The notes beneath the pieces were generated by a model. It saw only the letters and a list, made by a program, of their open reading frames with translations, was not told where the DNA came from and did no database searches. Positions 1 to 7,780 of a stretch of 59,420 nucleotides of DNA are shown in pieces. The DNA comes from an uncultured Prevotella sp. (GTDB lineage: Bacteria > Bacteroidota > Bacteroidia > Bacteroidales > Bacteroidaceae), in assembly GCA_900314995.1 (NCBI GenBank), contig OMXK01000014.1, forward strand, positions 1 through 59,420. Reading direction: 5' to 3'. Position numbers and translations under genes: made by a program. How positions within the stretch are numbered: the stretch's first letter is position 1; every line of letters begins with the position of its first letter.

Positions 1-1
1 A

Positions 2-175
2 AATCCACAATTCGAAATCAACATTCGTAAGAACACCAACGCCAACAACCCGGGGTACGGCAAGTACTACCCGAAGGCAGTAGAGAAGGAGACGATCTCG
101 CTGCGCGGCCTGTGCAACCACATGGCAGAGCACAACTCGATCTACGGCCGCGACTGCGGCGGAGCCTCTCGCTAG
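2..175 (+). pseudogene. Truncated HU-family (histone-like) DNA-binding protein, 5' end outside window
   Basis: An open frame enters from the left edge and stops at 173-175. The visible residues include IRKNTNANNPGYGKYY and ISLRGLCNHMAEHNSIYGRD, which I recognise as the N-terminal half of the Bacteroidetes HU-like family; these proteins bind DNA as dimers and are usually well over 100 residues long. The homology ends right after HNSIYGRD, and the last few codons (CGGASR, stop) come from the palindromic repeat at 164-238. I infer that the repeat, or a deletion at it, removed the dimer and DNA-binding arm, so the product is probably non-functional. The start codon lies outside the window. The family call is from memory of the N-terminal pattern and is moderate. 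Confidence 0.5.
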
Positions 176-238
176 GGTCAGGACCTGACGAGAAAGTCGC
201 TCGCGACTTTACGTCAGTGCCAGACCCCAGCGCGAGGC
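164..238. repeat. 75-nt imperfect palindrome
   Basis: The two halves pair almost throughout around a centre near 201. The inner arms AAAGTCGC / GCGACTTT are separated by only two bases, then GACG/CGTC, GGGTC/GACCC and GCCT/AGGC follow with a few mismatches and one bulge. It supplies the stop codon of the truncated HU-like gene and lies between that gene and the convergent broken gene at 264-827. The GGGTC-type outer arms recall the GGGGCC hairpin family elsewhere in the window, but the inner part differs. It could be a dimeric REP-like unit or a small MITE remnant. Confidence 0.7.
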
Positions 239-263
239 GTTTACGGCGAGAGGTGGGTTCTGA

Positions 264-827
264 CTATTTTCCTTTCTTGAGGATGTCGGCAAGGAGCTCG
301 GCCATCTCGCGATAGCATTCTACACGACGCTTTTCATTGCCATAGCCGGATCCGCCGGCACCGTCGATGTCGATCACGGCAATGGGCTCGGAGGCACCTT
401 TCTTTTAGATCTCCAACGTGCCCCACATGCGGGCGTCGCCGGCACCGAAGCCTACCCATACTGAGGCACCTGTGCTGCCGTAGCTGAAGTTCTTGACCTT
501 TACGACAATCTTGTAATCGGCATCGTCGCCCTCAACGGGGGTCACATGCTTGCTGGCTTTGTCTTTTAATCTGCTGAGGAAATTCTCTTCGGCCTTGGCT
601 ATCTCTTTCGGGTAGTCGCGTTTCCATTCATCTCCTTTCTCGTTCAGGAAATCGTTGATCGCTTTGTTCTCGATGGTGCTGTTGCTATAGTCCCACGTGG
701 CGCAGATGGTGGCCTTGGAGCCTTTCAGTTCGGATACGGAACCTTTTACTAGCTTCAGATCGGAGCCTGCAAACAGACACAGATTGCTCATGAGAGTCAG
801 TACGGTAATTAAAAGTAGTTTTTTCAT
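264..827 (-). pseudogene. Secreted protein of unknown family, interrupted by an in-frame UAA
   Basis: The product starts MKKLLLITVLTLMSNLCLFAG, a clear signal peptide of about 20 residues. It runs 140 codons to a TAA at 405-407. The same frame then continues without another stop for 46 sensible codons (KKGASEPIAVIDIDGAGG and onward) to a TAG at 264-266. The tail is acidic and glycine-rich, then helical, and looks like genuine protein. One base change from a Tyr codon (LEI-Y-KKG) would restore a 187-residue protein. I therefore read it as one gene broken by a nonsense mutation or a sequencing error. I do not recognise the family. It has its own TAnnTTTG promoter upstream. Confidence 0.65.
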
Positions 828-852
828 ACGCTAAAATATTTAGTTTCGCTTG

Positions 853-860
853 CAAATATA
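853..860 (-). promoter_or_regulatory. -7 promoter element for the gene at 264-827
   Basis: On the minus strand the sequence reads TATATTTG, matching the Bacteroidetes TAnnTTTG -7 box, about 25 nt upstream of the start codon. No clear -33 TTTG was confirmed. Confidence 0.55.
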
Positions 861-985
861 GGGAGAATATCTGAAAGTTCCAAATTTTATGGAGGTAAAG
901 TTATATCGTCACCGTCACGGGCGTCGCGGCAGTGGTCTTGACATATCCCCTTGTCAGATTGTAAGGGGACATAATCCTCCAAGTG

Positions 986-3061
986 CTATAAGCTGAGGCT
1001 GATGCCGGCTGTCAGCCAGCGCCCGGGCTCTTCTACGAGGCCGTAGTCGTGGTATCGGGTGTCGAAGAGGTTGTTGGCCTCGGCGTAGATCTTCCATTTC
1101 GGCTGCTGATAGGTGAGGCGGGCATCGAGCAGGGCATAGGGGGCGTAGTCGTTCACCTGACCGTCGAAATCGGTGTAGGAGCCTACGCGGTCCTGCCAGC
1201 GGAAGTGCATGTTGAGCGAGAGTTGCGGCAGGAACTGCAGCAGCACGTCGGCCACCAGCTTGTGGCGCAGGTACTCGAGGGCATACTGGGATACGATGGC
1301 GGCTTCCTGCTGCTTGTCCTGATCGATGTAGCTGTAGCTGACATCGACCTTGCGCAGCAGTCGTTGCGTGGGCAGCAGCTGGAAGAAGTCGCACCCGGCA
1401 GCAATCTCCAGTCCGATACTGTTCACCTTCGTATGGTTCACACTCTGCCAGACGGCTTCGTCGCCCTTTGAGGTGTCCATGATCCAGTCGATCATGTTCC
1501 GGCCGTTGTGGAGCCAGCCTGTCAGCGTGAGGCGGGTCTTGCCGTTGTTGAAGCCTGCACCAGCCTCCCAGGCGCGCATCTCTTCGGGTTTCAGGTGGGG
1601 ATCGGCGCTGTAGCCTTGTACCTTATAATACATCTCGGTAAACGAGGGCATGCGCAGCGAGGTGTTGTAGGAGGCGTGGATGTTCCAGCAGTCATGGGGG
1701 CGATAGCTGAGGTCGATGCCCGGATAGACGGTGATGTTCATGTTGCTCCAGGTGTTCTTGACGGCGACGAGTCCTGCCGAGACGGTGAAGCGGGGGAGGA
1801 TCAGGTTGTGCTCCAGATAGCCGCTGATGTTGGTGCGGTTTACGCCGAGGGTATAGTCGCGATCGGTGCCCTTGATGTGGTGTGTCTGCGAGAGGGGCTC
1901 GCCGAGGTTGCTGCTGACGAGATCCTCGTTCCTGAGTTCGGCACCGAAGGCAGTACGGTTCTTGATGGGCGAGGCGTCTGTGCCCCAGTCGAAATAGCTG
2001 TTGAGGTTGATGCCGTAGACATCGGTGCGGTTATAGTTGTATTTCATCTTATCCGGCTGGTTGCGATAGCCTTCATAGCGGTCGCGGTTCTGGTTCCAGT
2101 AGATGCTGGGACTGAAGTGGAGGCGTCCTCGCTTGGTGGCACCCTGGATGGCGGAGTAGACTTTGGTGGTATGCTCGTACTGGTTGTCGGCCTGCCATTT
2201 CGGCGAGGCGTAGAAGGTGCTCGAGCCCCAGCCTTTATCGGCGATGCCAAGATGCCAGTTGAGACGGATGTCAGCGTCTTCGTACTGTCCCTGGTAGAAC
2301 GCCCTGGAGCCGCTGAAGTCGGTATTCAGACTGCCCTCTCTCGTGCGGCTCCAGCCGTCGCTGCGACGATAGCCTGCACTGATCTGGTTGTTCCAGCGCA
2401 TCTGCCGCAGGTTTGCCCTGCCGCCGACGTTGGCATAGCCGAAGGAGCCGCCTTCGAGCGTCATGCTGGCGCTGCTCTCCTGGGCGGGGCGCGTCACGAT
2501 ATTGATGGCTCCCACGAGCGACGAGGTGCCGTAGATGCGGCCTGCGGGGCCTTCGAGCACCTCGATGCGGACAATCTCGCTCAGGTCGACGGGCAGATCC
2601 ATCGCGTTGTGGCCTGTCTGCGGGTCGCAGATGTTGATGCCGTTGAGCAGGAGGATGATTTGTTCGGAAGTACCTCCACGGATACTGATGTCAGTCTGTG
2701 CACCAATGGGTCCACGCTGGCGGACATCGACGCCTACGGCGTACTTCAACAGATCGTTAACACTTTGTACGGGAGCCTGCGCAATATCCGCACGTTCCAG
2801 TACAGTTACCATTCTCGCAGCCTGACTACGCGTCAGGGGCGCCCTGGAGCCCGTCACCGAGACTTCCTCCAGCAGCATCTCGCGCGCCGTCGTGGTGGCA
2901 GTAGAGTCGCTGACGACAGGGGCTGTCGCAACACTCTCTGCCGAGGCGAACGTGAGCGTGGCTACAGACAAGACGCTGCACACCACTTCACGCCCCAGAC
3001 AGGCAAACAGCGAGTAGCCCTTGTTCCCGAAATGATGGAACACGAGGACCGGGCGCTTCAT
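986..3061 (-). CDS. TonB-dependent outer-membrane receptor, BtuB-like
   Basis: A 691-residue outer-membrane receptor that would import a scarce ligand (cobalamin, iron chelate or similar) using TonB energy. I place the start at 3061 (MKRPVLVFHHFGNKGYS), which begins a basic stretch and hydrophobic signal ending at TFASA; an in-frame codon at 3112 would add 17 residues in the promoter-proximal leader. The plug follows from about residue 65 (EEVSVTGSRAPLTRSQAA), with ISIRGG, the ligand-loop LLLNGINICDPQTG and EVLEGPAGRIYGTSSLVGAINI, all standard plug motifs. The rest is a 22-strand-type barrel ending in alternating residues. It lacks the carboxypeptidase-like N-terminal domain of SusC proteins, so it is the small-ligand type. 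It is alone in its unit, divergent from the SGNH gene. I see no riboswitch in the short leader, so the ligand is unresolved. Confidence 0.85.
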   Translation of the reverse strand: MKRPVLVFHHFGNKGYSLFACLGREVVCSVLSVATLTFASAESVATAPVVSDSTATTTAREMLLEEVSVTGSRAPLTRSQAARMVTVLERADIAQAPVQSVNDLLKYAVGVDVRQRGPIGAQTDISIRGGTSEQIILLLNGINICDPQTGHNAMDLPVDLSEIVRIEVLEGPAGRIYGTSSLVGAINIVTRPAQESSASMTLEGGSFGYANVGGRANLRQMRWNNQISAGYRRSDGWSRTREGSLNTDFSGSRAFYQGQYEDADIRLNWHLGIADKGWGSSTFYASPKWQADNQYEHTTKVYSAIQGATKRGRLHFSPSIYWNQNRDRYEGYRNQPDKMKYNYNRTDVYGINLNSYFDWGTDASPIKNRTAFGAELRNEDLVSSNLGEPLSQTHHIKGTDRDYTLGVNRTNISGYLEHNLILPRFTVSAGLVAVKNTWSNMNITVYPGIDLSYRPHDCWNIHASYNTSLRMPSFTEMYYKVQGYSADPHLKPEEMRAWEAGAGFNNGKTRLTLTGWLHNGRNMIDWIMDTSKGDEAVWQSVNHTKVNSIGLEIAAGCDFFQLLPTQRLLRKVDVSYSYIDQDKQQEAAIVSQYALEYLRHKLVADVLLQFLPQLSLNMHFRWQDRVGSYTDFDGQVNDYAPYALLDARLTYQQPKWKIYAEANNLFDTRYHDYGLVEEPGRWLTAGISLSL

Positions 3062-3128
3062 GTTGAATGTTGGTTTGTACATGTTGTAATTAACTAGAAA
3101 AACGCTCTGCATCTTTGCAAAACGACTG

Positions 3129-3136
3129 CAAAAGTA
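3129..3136 (-). promoter_or_regulatory. -7 promoter element of the TonB receptor gene
   Basis: Minus strand TACTTTTG fits TAnnTTTG. It sits 67 nt upstream of the chosen start, back to back with the promoter of the SGNH hydrolase gene. Confidence 0.6.
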
Positions 3137-3179
3137 CGAAAAAAAATTGGATATATTTTCATATTTGATAAAAATTGTT

Positions 3180-3187
3180 TATCTTTG
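3180..3187 (+). promoter_or_regulatory. -7 promoter element of the SGNH hydrolase gene
   Basis: TATCTTTG matches the Bacteroidetes -7 box. The first ATG of the gene follows 21 nt later, giving a short leader without a Shine-Dalgarno site. Confidence 0.6.
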
Positions 3188-3208
3188 CAGCTGATAAGAC
3201 AAAAAAAG

Positions 3209-4015
3209 ATGATGAGACGACTGCTAACTATTATTATTTTCCTGTCAATCATGGTGCCTGCTATGGCACAACGACTGATTCACCATCCCTGGGAAGGGAA
3301 GCGGGTGGCCTATTTCGGCGACTCCATTACGGATCCGAACAACAACGGATCGACACTGAAATACTGGAACTATCTGCAGGAGTGGCTCCAGATAACGCCC
3401 TGTGTGTATGGCAAGAGCGGGCGCCAGTGGAATGATATCCCGCGCCAGGCTGATCAGCTGAAGGCGGAGCATGGCGACAGCATCGATGCCATCATGATCT
3501 TCATCGGCACCAACGACTACAATGCGGGTGTGCCCGTCGGCGAGTGGTTTACGGAGCGCGTGGAACAGGTGATGGCGGGTATCCATGAACCCAAGCACAT
3601 GGTGGATCGCAAGCACCGTTACCCCGTGATGAGCGACTCCACCTATCGCGGACGAATCAACAAGGCGCTCGACTACGTGAAGCGGATGTATCCCCAGAAG
3701 CAGATTGTGCTGCTGACACCCATCCATCGGGCTGAATTCTATGCCAACGACAGCAACTGGCAGCCGCGCGAAGACTATACTAACAAGTGTGGCGAGTATA
3801 TCGACGCCTACGTGCAGTCCGTGAAGGAGGCGGGCAATCTGTGGGCACTCCCCGTGATCGACCTGAATGCGCTCTCGGGGCTCTATCCGCTGATGGACGA
3901 GGAGGCGCAGTTCTTCCACAATCCCCAGAATGACCGTCTGCATCCGAACAACGAAGGGCAGCGACGGATGGCGCTGACGCTGATGTACCAGCTGCTGGCG
4001 CTGCCGGTATTCTGA
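3209..4015 (+). CDS. Secreted SGNH/GDSL-type hydrolase
   Basis: A 268-residue exported esterase or lipase-like enzyme, possibly a carbohydrate deacetylase. The start is the first of two adjacent ATGs (MMRRLLTIIIF), giving a signal peptide that ends at AMAQ. Block I is YFGDSIT with the nucleophile Ser near residue 39, block III is GTNDYN near residue 105, and block V is DRLHPN near residue 248 with the catalytic Asp and His. Between them is a long insertion around the HEPKHMVDRKHRYPVMSD segment. SGNH enzymes hydrolyse esters, often acetyl or aryl groups on polysaccharides; the substrate here cannot be read. It is a single gene with a strong hairpin terminator behind it. Confidence 0.85.
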   Translation: MMRRLLTIIIFLSIMVPAMAQRLIHHPWEGKRVAYFGDSITDPNNNGSTLKYWNYLQEWLQITPCVYGKSGRQWNDIPRQADQLKAEHGDSIDAIMIFIGTNDYNAGVPVGEWFTERVEQVMAGIHEPKHMVDRKHRYPVMSDSTYRGRINKALDYVKRMYPQKQIVLLTPIHRAEFYANDSNWQPREDYTNKCGEYIDAYVQSVKEAGNLWALPVIDLNALSGLYPLMDEEAQFFHNPQNDRLHPNNEGQRRMALTLMYQLLALPVF

Positions 4016-4051
4016 TCTTTGCCCTCATCATTTTTAGGTATTTTTGTGCTA

Positions 4052-4084
4052 CAAATATCCCCGCTGCATTGGCGGGGATATTTG
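4052..4084. terminator. Bidirectional hairpin between the SGNH gene and folA
   Basis: Perfect 13-bp arms (CAAATATCCCCGC and GCGGGGATATTTG) with a 7-nt loop. A T-run precedes the left arm on the plus strand, and the stem itself starts and ends in A/T. It lies between the two convergent genes and probably terminates both. Confidence 0.7.
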
Positions 4085-4090
4085 CTATAT

Positions 4091-4109
4091 CGGGGCCTGA
4101 CCCCAGCAT
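4091..4109. repeat. Single copy of the GGGGCC hairpin repeat behind folA
   Basis: The sequence CGGGGCCTGACCCCAGCAT begins right after the terminator and ends 6 nt before the folA stop codon. It matches the core of the 33-nt units inside the rRNA methyltransferase gene (5686-5784 and 6556-6639), in the variant with CTGACCCC. Confidence 0.7.
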
Positions 4110-4115
4110 AGCATT

Positions 4116-4598
4116 TCAGGCTCTGATGTAATCGACGAAGGCATAGCGGAAGGCGTGCTTCTCGTCGATGGCATGATATTCGCGGATGGATTCCTTCCAG
4201 TCGTCCTCGTAGGGCGGGAAGAAGGTGTCTGCCTCGGCAGGGGTATCGTCGATCTCTGTGAGACAGAGACGGTCGGCAAGGGGCAGTGCCTGCTGATAGA
4301 CACTCGCACCGCCGATGATATAGACCTCCTCGTCCTTGGCGCAGTGGGCGAGGGCTTCTTCGAGCGAGGGGTAGACATCGCAGCCTTCAAACGACTTGAC
4401 GCTACGGCTCAGTACGATGTTCCTGCGATTGGGCAATGCTCCCTTCGGCAAGGAGAGAAAGGTGTTGCGCCCCATGATGATGGTGTGGCCCGTGGTGAGT
4501 GCCTTGAAGCGCTTCAGATCGTTGGGCAACCAGTAAATCAGTTTGTTCTGATAGCCGATGGCGCGATTCTTCGCCACCGCCGCAATAATGTTAATCAT
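4116..4598 (-). CDS. folA: Dihydrofolate reductase
   Basis: A 160-residue cytoplasmic enzyme that reduces dihydrofolate to tetrahydrofolate with NADPH, regenerating the cofactor oxidised by thymidylate synthase next door. Visible family marks are the N-terminal [17 protein letters not shown], the active-site acid in [12 protein letters not shown], the NADPH-binding [10 protein letters not shown], and [19 protein letters not shown] near residue 105. Its length is normal for the family. Its ATG overlaps the thyA stop (ATGA), so the two are translationally coupled. A single GGGGCC hairpin repeat lies 6 nt behind the stop codon. Confidence 0.95.
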   Translation of the reverse strand: MINIIAAVAKNRAIGYQNKLIYWLPNDLKRFKALTTGHTIIMGRNTFLSLPKGALPNRRNIVLSRSVKSFEGCDVYPSLEEALAHCAKDEEVYIIGGASVYQQALPLADRLCLTEIDDTPAEADTFFPPYEDDWKESIREYHAIDEKHAFRYAFVDYIRA

Positions 4599-5389
4599 AC
4601 TGATACTTCTGCTTTGATATGTGGATGGGGATCATAGCCTTCGAGCTGGAAGTCCTCGTACTGGAAGTCGAAGAGATTCTTCACGTCGGGGTTGAGAATC
4701 ATGCGGGGCAGGGGGCGCGGCTCGCGGGTAAGCTGTAGCTTGGCCTGCTCGATGTGATTCAGATAGAGGTGGGTGTCGCCAGTGGTATGGATGAAATCTC
4801 CAGCCTTGAAGCCTGTCACCTGTGCCATCATCTGGAGCAATAAGGCATAGGAGGCAATGTTGAAGGGCACGCCCAGGAAGGTATCGGCAGAACGCTGGTA
4901 GAGCTGCAACGACAGACGGTCGCCAGCCACGTAGAACTGGAAGATCGTGTGACACGGAGGCAAGGCCATCTCGTTCACCTCGGCCACATTCCAGGCAGAG
5001 ACAATCATCCGGCGAGAATTGGGATTGTTCTTCAACTGATCCAGCACGTATTGTATCTGGTCGATGGTGCCACCCTTATAATCGGGCCATGAGCGCCACT
5101 GGTGCCCGTAAACGGGTCCTAGTTCGCCGTTCTCGTCAGCCCACTCGTTCCAGATTCTCACACCGTGCTCCTGAAGGTATTTCACGTTGGTGTCGCCCTT
5201 CAGGAACCAGAGCAGTTCGTAGATGATTGATTTCAGGTGGAGCTTCTTCGTGGTGAGCAGGGGGAAACCGTCGTCGAGGTTATAGCGGCTCTGCGTGCCG
5301 AAGATGCTGATGGTGCCTGTACCCGTGCGGTCACCTTTCTGGGTGCCTTCGGTAAGGATGCGGTTCAGGATGTCTAAATACTGTTTCAT
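4595..5389 (-). CDS. thyA: Thymidylate synthase
   Basis: A 264-residue enzyme, the same length as the E. coli protein, that methylates dUMP to dTMP using methylene-tetrahydrofolate. The catalytic Cys is in [14 protein letters not shown], followed by [20 protein letters not shown] (dUMP and folate binding) and [15 protein letters not shown]. The C-terminal end IKAEVSV is close to the usual IKAPVAI closing segment. It starts 23 nt downstream of the methyltransferase gene and overlaps folA, forming a three-gene operon. Nothing in it is unusual. Confidence 0.97.
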   Translation of the reverse strand: MKQYLDILNRILTEGTQKGDRTGTGTISIFGTQSRYNLDDGFPLLTTKKLHLKSIIYELLWFLKGDTNVKYLQEHGVRIWNEWADENGELGPVYGHQWRSWPDYKGGTIDQIQYVLDQLKNNPNSRRMIVSAWNVAEVNEMALPPCHTIFQFYVAGDRLSLQLYQRSADTFLGVPFNIASYALLLQMMAQVTGFKAGDFIHTTGDTHLYLNHIEQAKLQLTREPRPLPRMILNPDVKNLFDFQYEDFQLEGYDPHPHIKAEVSV

Positions 5390-5412
5390 ATCTCTTATTG
5401 GACTATTTTCTT

Positions 5413-6762
5413 CTATTTGTCTGTCTGCAAGTTGATGATTTCCACCGGCTCAGTGGGCAGGTGGGTGGTCTTGATGCGCCAGGCCTTGGGGTAGAGGTTG
5501 TTGGCACGGTTACCGATATTCTTCGCAGGTCCGAGCGCAAACCCTTTGTAGGTGACGGTGACGATGCCGCGAGGAGTTTCTGGCGGCAACACCAGAGCCT
5601 CGCCTCGCAGGTATCTGAGCGCCTCCTGATAGTCGGTCTCCACCTTCGGAAACTCTCCCTCCGCCGTCTCCGCCTTTAAAATTTTGATGCTAGGGCCAGG
5701 CCACAAGTTGCATTTTTTACCTCTGGGGTCAGGCCCCGAAGTAAAGTTTTTGATGCTGGGGCCAGGCCCCGAGTTGCATTTTTTCCTCAGCACAGCCATG
5801 AAGAGGCCTTCGCTGCGGGTGATGCCAGGGATAAAGCGATAGACGGGGGCATCGAAGCCTGCGAGCAGCGAACCCGTGATATGCCACGAGGGATCCGTGG
5901 GAATCTCGAGTATCTCGGCATCGAAGGTATCGCGTATCCAGCGCACATTTTCCTCGTTCTCTTTCGTATTAAAGGTACACGTACCATATATGAGCAGACC
6001 ACCAGGCTTGAGACATGCCCAGGCATCGTCTACAATCTCGCGCTGCAGGCGCCAGCATTTCTCCACATTCTGCAGGCTCCATTCGCCGATGGTGGCAGGA
6101 TCCTTGCGGAACATGCCCTCGCCCGAGCAGGGTACATCGCAGAGAATCACGTCGTATTGCGTTTTCGCCTTGCGGAAATCCTTCGGGTAACTGTTGGTGA
6201 CGATGCAATTCGGCCAGCCCCATTTCGTGATGTTCTCCAGCAGTATCTGGGCGCGATTGGCAATCGGCTCGTTGCTTACGAGGATGCTGTCAGCAGGCAG
6301 CACACTCCGCATCGCCGTAGATTTCCCGCCAGGGGCAGCGCAGAGGTCGAGCGTGAAGAGTGCGCCCGGCCTTTGGTCGCTTGCTTCCGAAGGGACGCAG
6401 GCAGAGAGATCAGGGAAGAGTGAGCGCAGCACGTGGGTGACGAACATCGAGGCCGCCTCCTGCACATAATAGCAGCCAGCATGAAACAGCGGGTCGAACG
6501 TGAACTGCGGGCGCCCTTCGAGGTAATAGCCCTCTTCGCACCAAGGAACTCGCCGCTGGGGCCAGGCCCCGAGGTCAACTGCAACTTGGGGCCTGGCCCC
6601 AGCATCAAAAACTTTAGTTTGGGGCCTGACCCCAGAGATAAGTTTTGGATTGAGGCGGATGCTTGTGGGGGGCTCTTCGTCGAAGGCTCCCATGAAGCGG
6701 TTGAAGCGGTCTTCGCCCATCAACGACTTCGTCTGGCGTATGAAATCCTCGGGTAATTGCAT
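5413..6762 (-). CDS. RsmF/NOL1-type rRNA (cytosine-C5) methyltransferase carrying in-frame repeats
   Basis: A 449-residue SAM-dependent methyltransferase expected to make m5C in rRNA. After an N-terminal segment ([16 protein letters not shown]) comes the Rossmann core: [12 protein letters not shown] (SAM loop), [16 protein letters not shown]-type motif with the catalytic Cys near residue 211, and [16 protein letters not shown] with the second Cys near residue 260. A C-terminal RNA-binding domain ends [17 protein letters not shown]. Three repeat elements are translated inside it: a GC-hairpin block at residues 42-69, a 27-nt element at about 121-129, and three 33-nt units at 327-359. All fall in linkers between conserved motifs and keep the frame, so the enzyme is probably active. 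It leads the thyA-folA operon. Confidence 0.85.
   Translation of the reverse strand: MQLPEDFIRQTKSLMGEDRFNRFMGAFDEEPPTSIRLNPKLISGVRPQTKVFDAGARPQVAVDLGAWPQRRVPWCEEGYYLEGRPQFTFDPLFHAGCYYVQEAASMFVTHVLRSLFPDLSACVPSEASDQRPGALFTLDLCAAPGGKSTAMRSVLPADSILVSNEPIANRAQILLENITKWGWPNCIVTNSYPKDFRKAKTQYDVILCDVPCSGEGMFRKDPATIGEWSLQNVEKCWRLQREIVDDAWACLKPGGLLIYGTCTFNTKENEENVRWIRDTFDAEILEIPTDPSWHITGSLLAGFDAPVYRFIPGITRSEGLFMAVLRKKCNSGPGPSIKNFTSGPDPRGKKCNLWPGPSIKILKAETAEGEFPKVETDYQEALRYLRGEALVLPPETPRGIVTVTYKGFALGPAKNIGNRANNLYPKAWRIKTTHLPTEPVEIINLQTDK
5686..5784 (-). repeat. Three tandem 33-nt GC-hairpin units, translated in frame
   Basis: Read on the minus strand the block divides exactly into three 33-nt units (5752-5784, 5719-5751, 5686-5718). 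Each has an A-rich head (AAAAAATGCAACT or AAAAACTTTACTT) followed by a hairpin core such as GGGGCCTGGCCCC, then AGCATC or AGAGGT. The outer two units are alike and the middle one is a variant. Because the unit is 11 codons, the frame is kept; it encodes peptides such as [11 protein letters not shown] and [10 protein letters not shown] in the linker before the C-terminal domain of the methyltransferase. Confidence 0.85.
6375..6401. repeat. 27-nt element shared with the P-type ATPase gene
   Basis: GGTCGCTTGCTTCCGAAGGG continues ACGCAGG; 22 of 27 bases match 28674-28700 in the P-type ATPase gene in the same orientation on the plus strand. Here it is antisense to the reading frame and encodes part of a stretch ([15 protein letters not shown]) placed just before the SAM-binding [11 protein letters not shown], where related proteins usually have only a short loop. 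Confidence 0.55.
6556..6639. repeat. Second GC-hairpin block in the same gene, opposite orientation
   Basis: On the plus strand there is one inverted hairpin copy (6556-6573) followed by two direct 33-nt units (6574-6606, 6607-6639) that match the units at 5686-5784, there on the minus strand. The gene is read from the other strand here, so the peptide is different ([18 protein letters not shown] and onward) but still open. The 84 nt equal 28 codons. The block sits between SIRLNPKL and the conserved VPWC segment. Confidence 0.85.
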
Positions 6763-6772
6763 AATTTGACGG

Positions 6773-6780
6773 CAAAATTA
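6773..6780 (-). promoter_or_regulatory. -7 promoter element of the methyltransferase-thyA-folA operon
   Basis: Minus strand TAATTTTG fits TAnnTTTG and ends only 10 nt before the start codon at 6762. The transcript would have a leader of just a few bases. Confidence 0.55.
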
Positions 6781-6803
6781 AGAAAAATATGGGAAAAAAC
6801 CAC

Positions 6804-6811
6804 TAACTTTG
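6804..6811 (+). promoter_or_regulatory. -7 promoter element of the PspC/sigma operon
   Basis: TAACTTTG matches the -7 box. The ATG at 6890 follows after a purine-rich leader with AAAAAAAGGAG, one of the few good Shine-Dalgarno-like sites in the window. Confidence 0.6.
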
Positions 6812-6889
6812 CAACTAATTTATCATTTGTTTCGTCAAATAGACAAAAAGAAACAAGTTGAACAAGAAAGAAAAAAAGGAGATTTTGAT

Positions 6890-7588
6890 ATGAAAAAGTA
6901 TTTAATCGCACTCGCAATGGTGCTCGCGCTCGGGCTGAATGCCGATGCAGCAGCACAGAAGCACCGCCACACTCCCAGGACGGAGCAGGTGGACTCTACT
7001 AAAAACAATCAGGACGCAATCGAAGCCTTTTCTGACACAACAGCCGTTGCCGACTCCACCGTCGTAAAGGTGAACAGCAGGCAAGTCACGGTGTATACTG
7101 ACGAAGATGTGAAGGATGCGCTAGAGCAGGTGTTCGACAGTTTCGACAACAATACGATCGCTGGAATCGCATTGGTTCTTGGAATCCTCTTCATCCTGTT
7201 TGTGTTCTTCCCGATCATCGTCATTTTAGCAGTGGTGTTACTGATCAACCGTCGCCGCAAGGAGCGTCTGAGGCTGGCAGAGATGGCCATGAAGAATGGT
7301 CAGCAGATCCCTGAGCAGCTACTGCGCGAAGAGGCTATCCAGAACGACGATGACTATCGCAGAGGTATCCGGCAGATGTTCACTGGCGTAGGTCTGGCCA
7401 TCTTCCTGGGCATCGTTGCAGGCAGCGTGGGCTTCGGCATCGGCGCACTCGTATTCTTCATCGGCCTTGGCAAGTGGTTTATCGCCCGTCAGGCAGCTTC
7501 CACAGGCGGTGACTCTGGTACTTATAAGAATGATTTCAACAACAATTTAAACACTAATGATTATGACAAAGAGACTGATGCGCTCTAA
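6890..7588 (+). CDS. Membrane protein of the DUF6249-like type, first gene of a stress operon
   Basis: A 232-residue envelope protein of unknown function. The start ATG at 6890 follows AAAGGAG and gives the signal peptide MKKYLIALAMVLALGLNADA. A Thr/Ser/Asp-rich periplasmic stretch follows. A hydrophobic segment at about 90-117 (IALVLGILFILFVFFPIIVI) is followed by a basic helix with RRRKERLRLAEMAMKNGQ, then two more hydrophobic segments near 160-195, and a polar Asn/Asp-rich tail. The RLRLAEMAMKNGQ piece is what I associate with DUF6249 proteins. Its 3' end overlaps the PspC gene by 32 nt, and the ECF sigma gene follows, so it is probably part of an envelope-stress circuit. Confidence 0.65.
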   Translation: MKKYLIALAMVLALGLNADAAAQKHRHTPRTEQVDSTKNNQDAIEAFSDTTAVADSTVVKVNSRQVTVYTDEDVKDALEQVFDSFDNNTIAGIALVLGILFILFVFFPIIVILAVVLLINRRRKERLRLAEMAMKNGQQIPEQLLREEAIQNDDDYRRGIRQMFTGVGLAIFLGIVAGSVGFGIGALVFFIGLGKWFIARQAASTGGDSGTYKNDFNNNLNTNDYDKETDAL

Positions 7589-7760
7589 CGACAGAGTATG
7601 GGCAGGGGTTTGTGGCGGTATCGCCGAGTACTTGGACTTTGACCCCACAATGGTACGAATCGCATACGCTTTCCTTACGATCTTCACAGCTTTCAGCGGA
7701 CTGATATTCTACTTCGTACTGTGGATCTGCATGCCGGAGAAGAATCTGTTGGAGAAGTAA
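7557..7760 (+). CDS. PspC-domain small membrane protein
   Basis: A 67-residue inner-membrane protein of the PspC family; in enterobacteria PspC senses envelope stress together with PspA and PspB. The whole protein is the domain: KRLMRSNDRVWAGVCGGIAEYLDFDPTMVRI, then a hydrophobic segment (AFSGLIFYFVLWICMPEK). The AGVCGGIAEY motif is diagnostic. The start may be ATG 7557 or ATG 7563 (MTKRLMRS); the latter fits the family better. It overlaps the gene before by 32 nt (26 with the later start). Confidence 0.85.
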   Translation: MIMTKRLMRSNDRVWAGVCGGIAEYLDFDPTMVRIAYAFLTIFTAFSGLIFYFVLWICMPEKNLLEK

Positions 7761-7780
7761 AATGTAAAAATCAAAAGGCC

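Noticed and set aside
405-407. Programmed UAA readthrough or recoding in the secreted protein gene
   Set aside because: No readthrough context or recoding element is visible; a simple nonsense mutation explains it better.
1508-3097. 529-codon open frame on the plus strand
   Set aside because: It is fully antisense to the TonB receptor gene, has no signal or domain, and its composition (Val, Gly, Asp-rich) is that of a complementary frame in GC-rich coding DNA.
3062-3130. Cobalamin riboswitch in front of the BtuB-like gene
   Set aside because: Fewer than 70 nt lie between the promoter box and the start codon, too short for the aptamer, and no B12-box-like sequence is seen.
5686-5784. Insertion sequence in the methyltransferase gene
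   Set aside because: The block is 99 nt, has no transposase and no target duplication that I can see; it is a short repeat cluster.
5686-6639. CRISPR array for the 33-nt repeats
   Set aside because: Units are contiguous without variable spacers, are hairpins, and occur in both orientations inside a gene; no cas genes are present.
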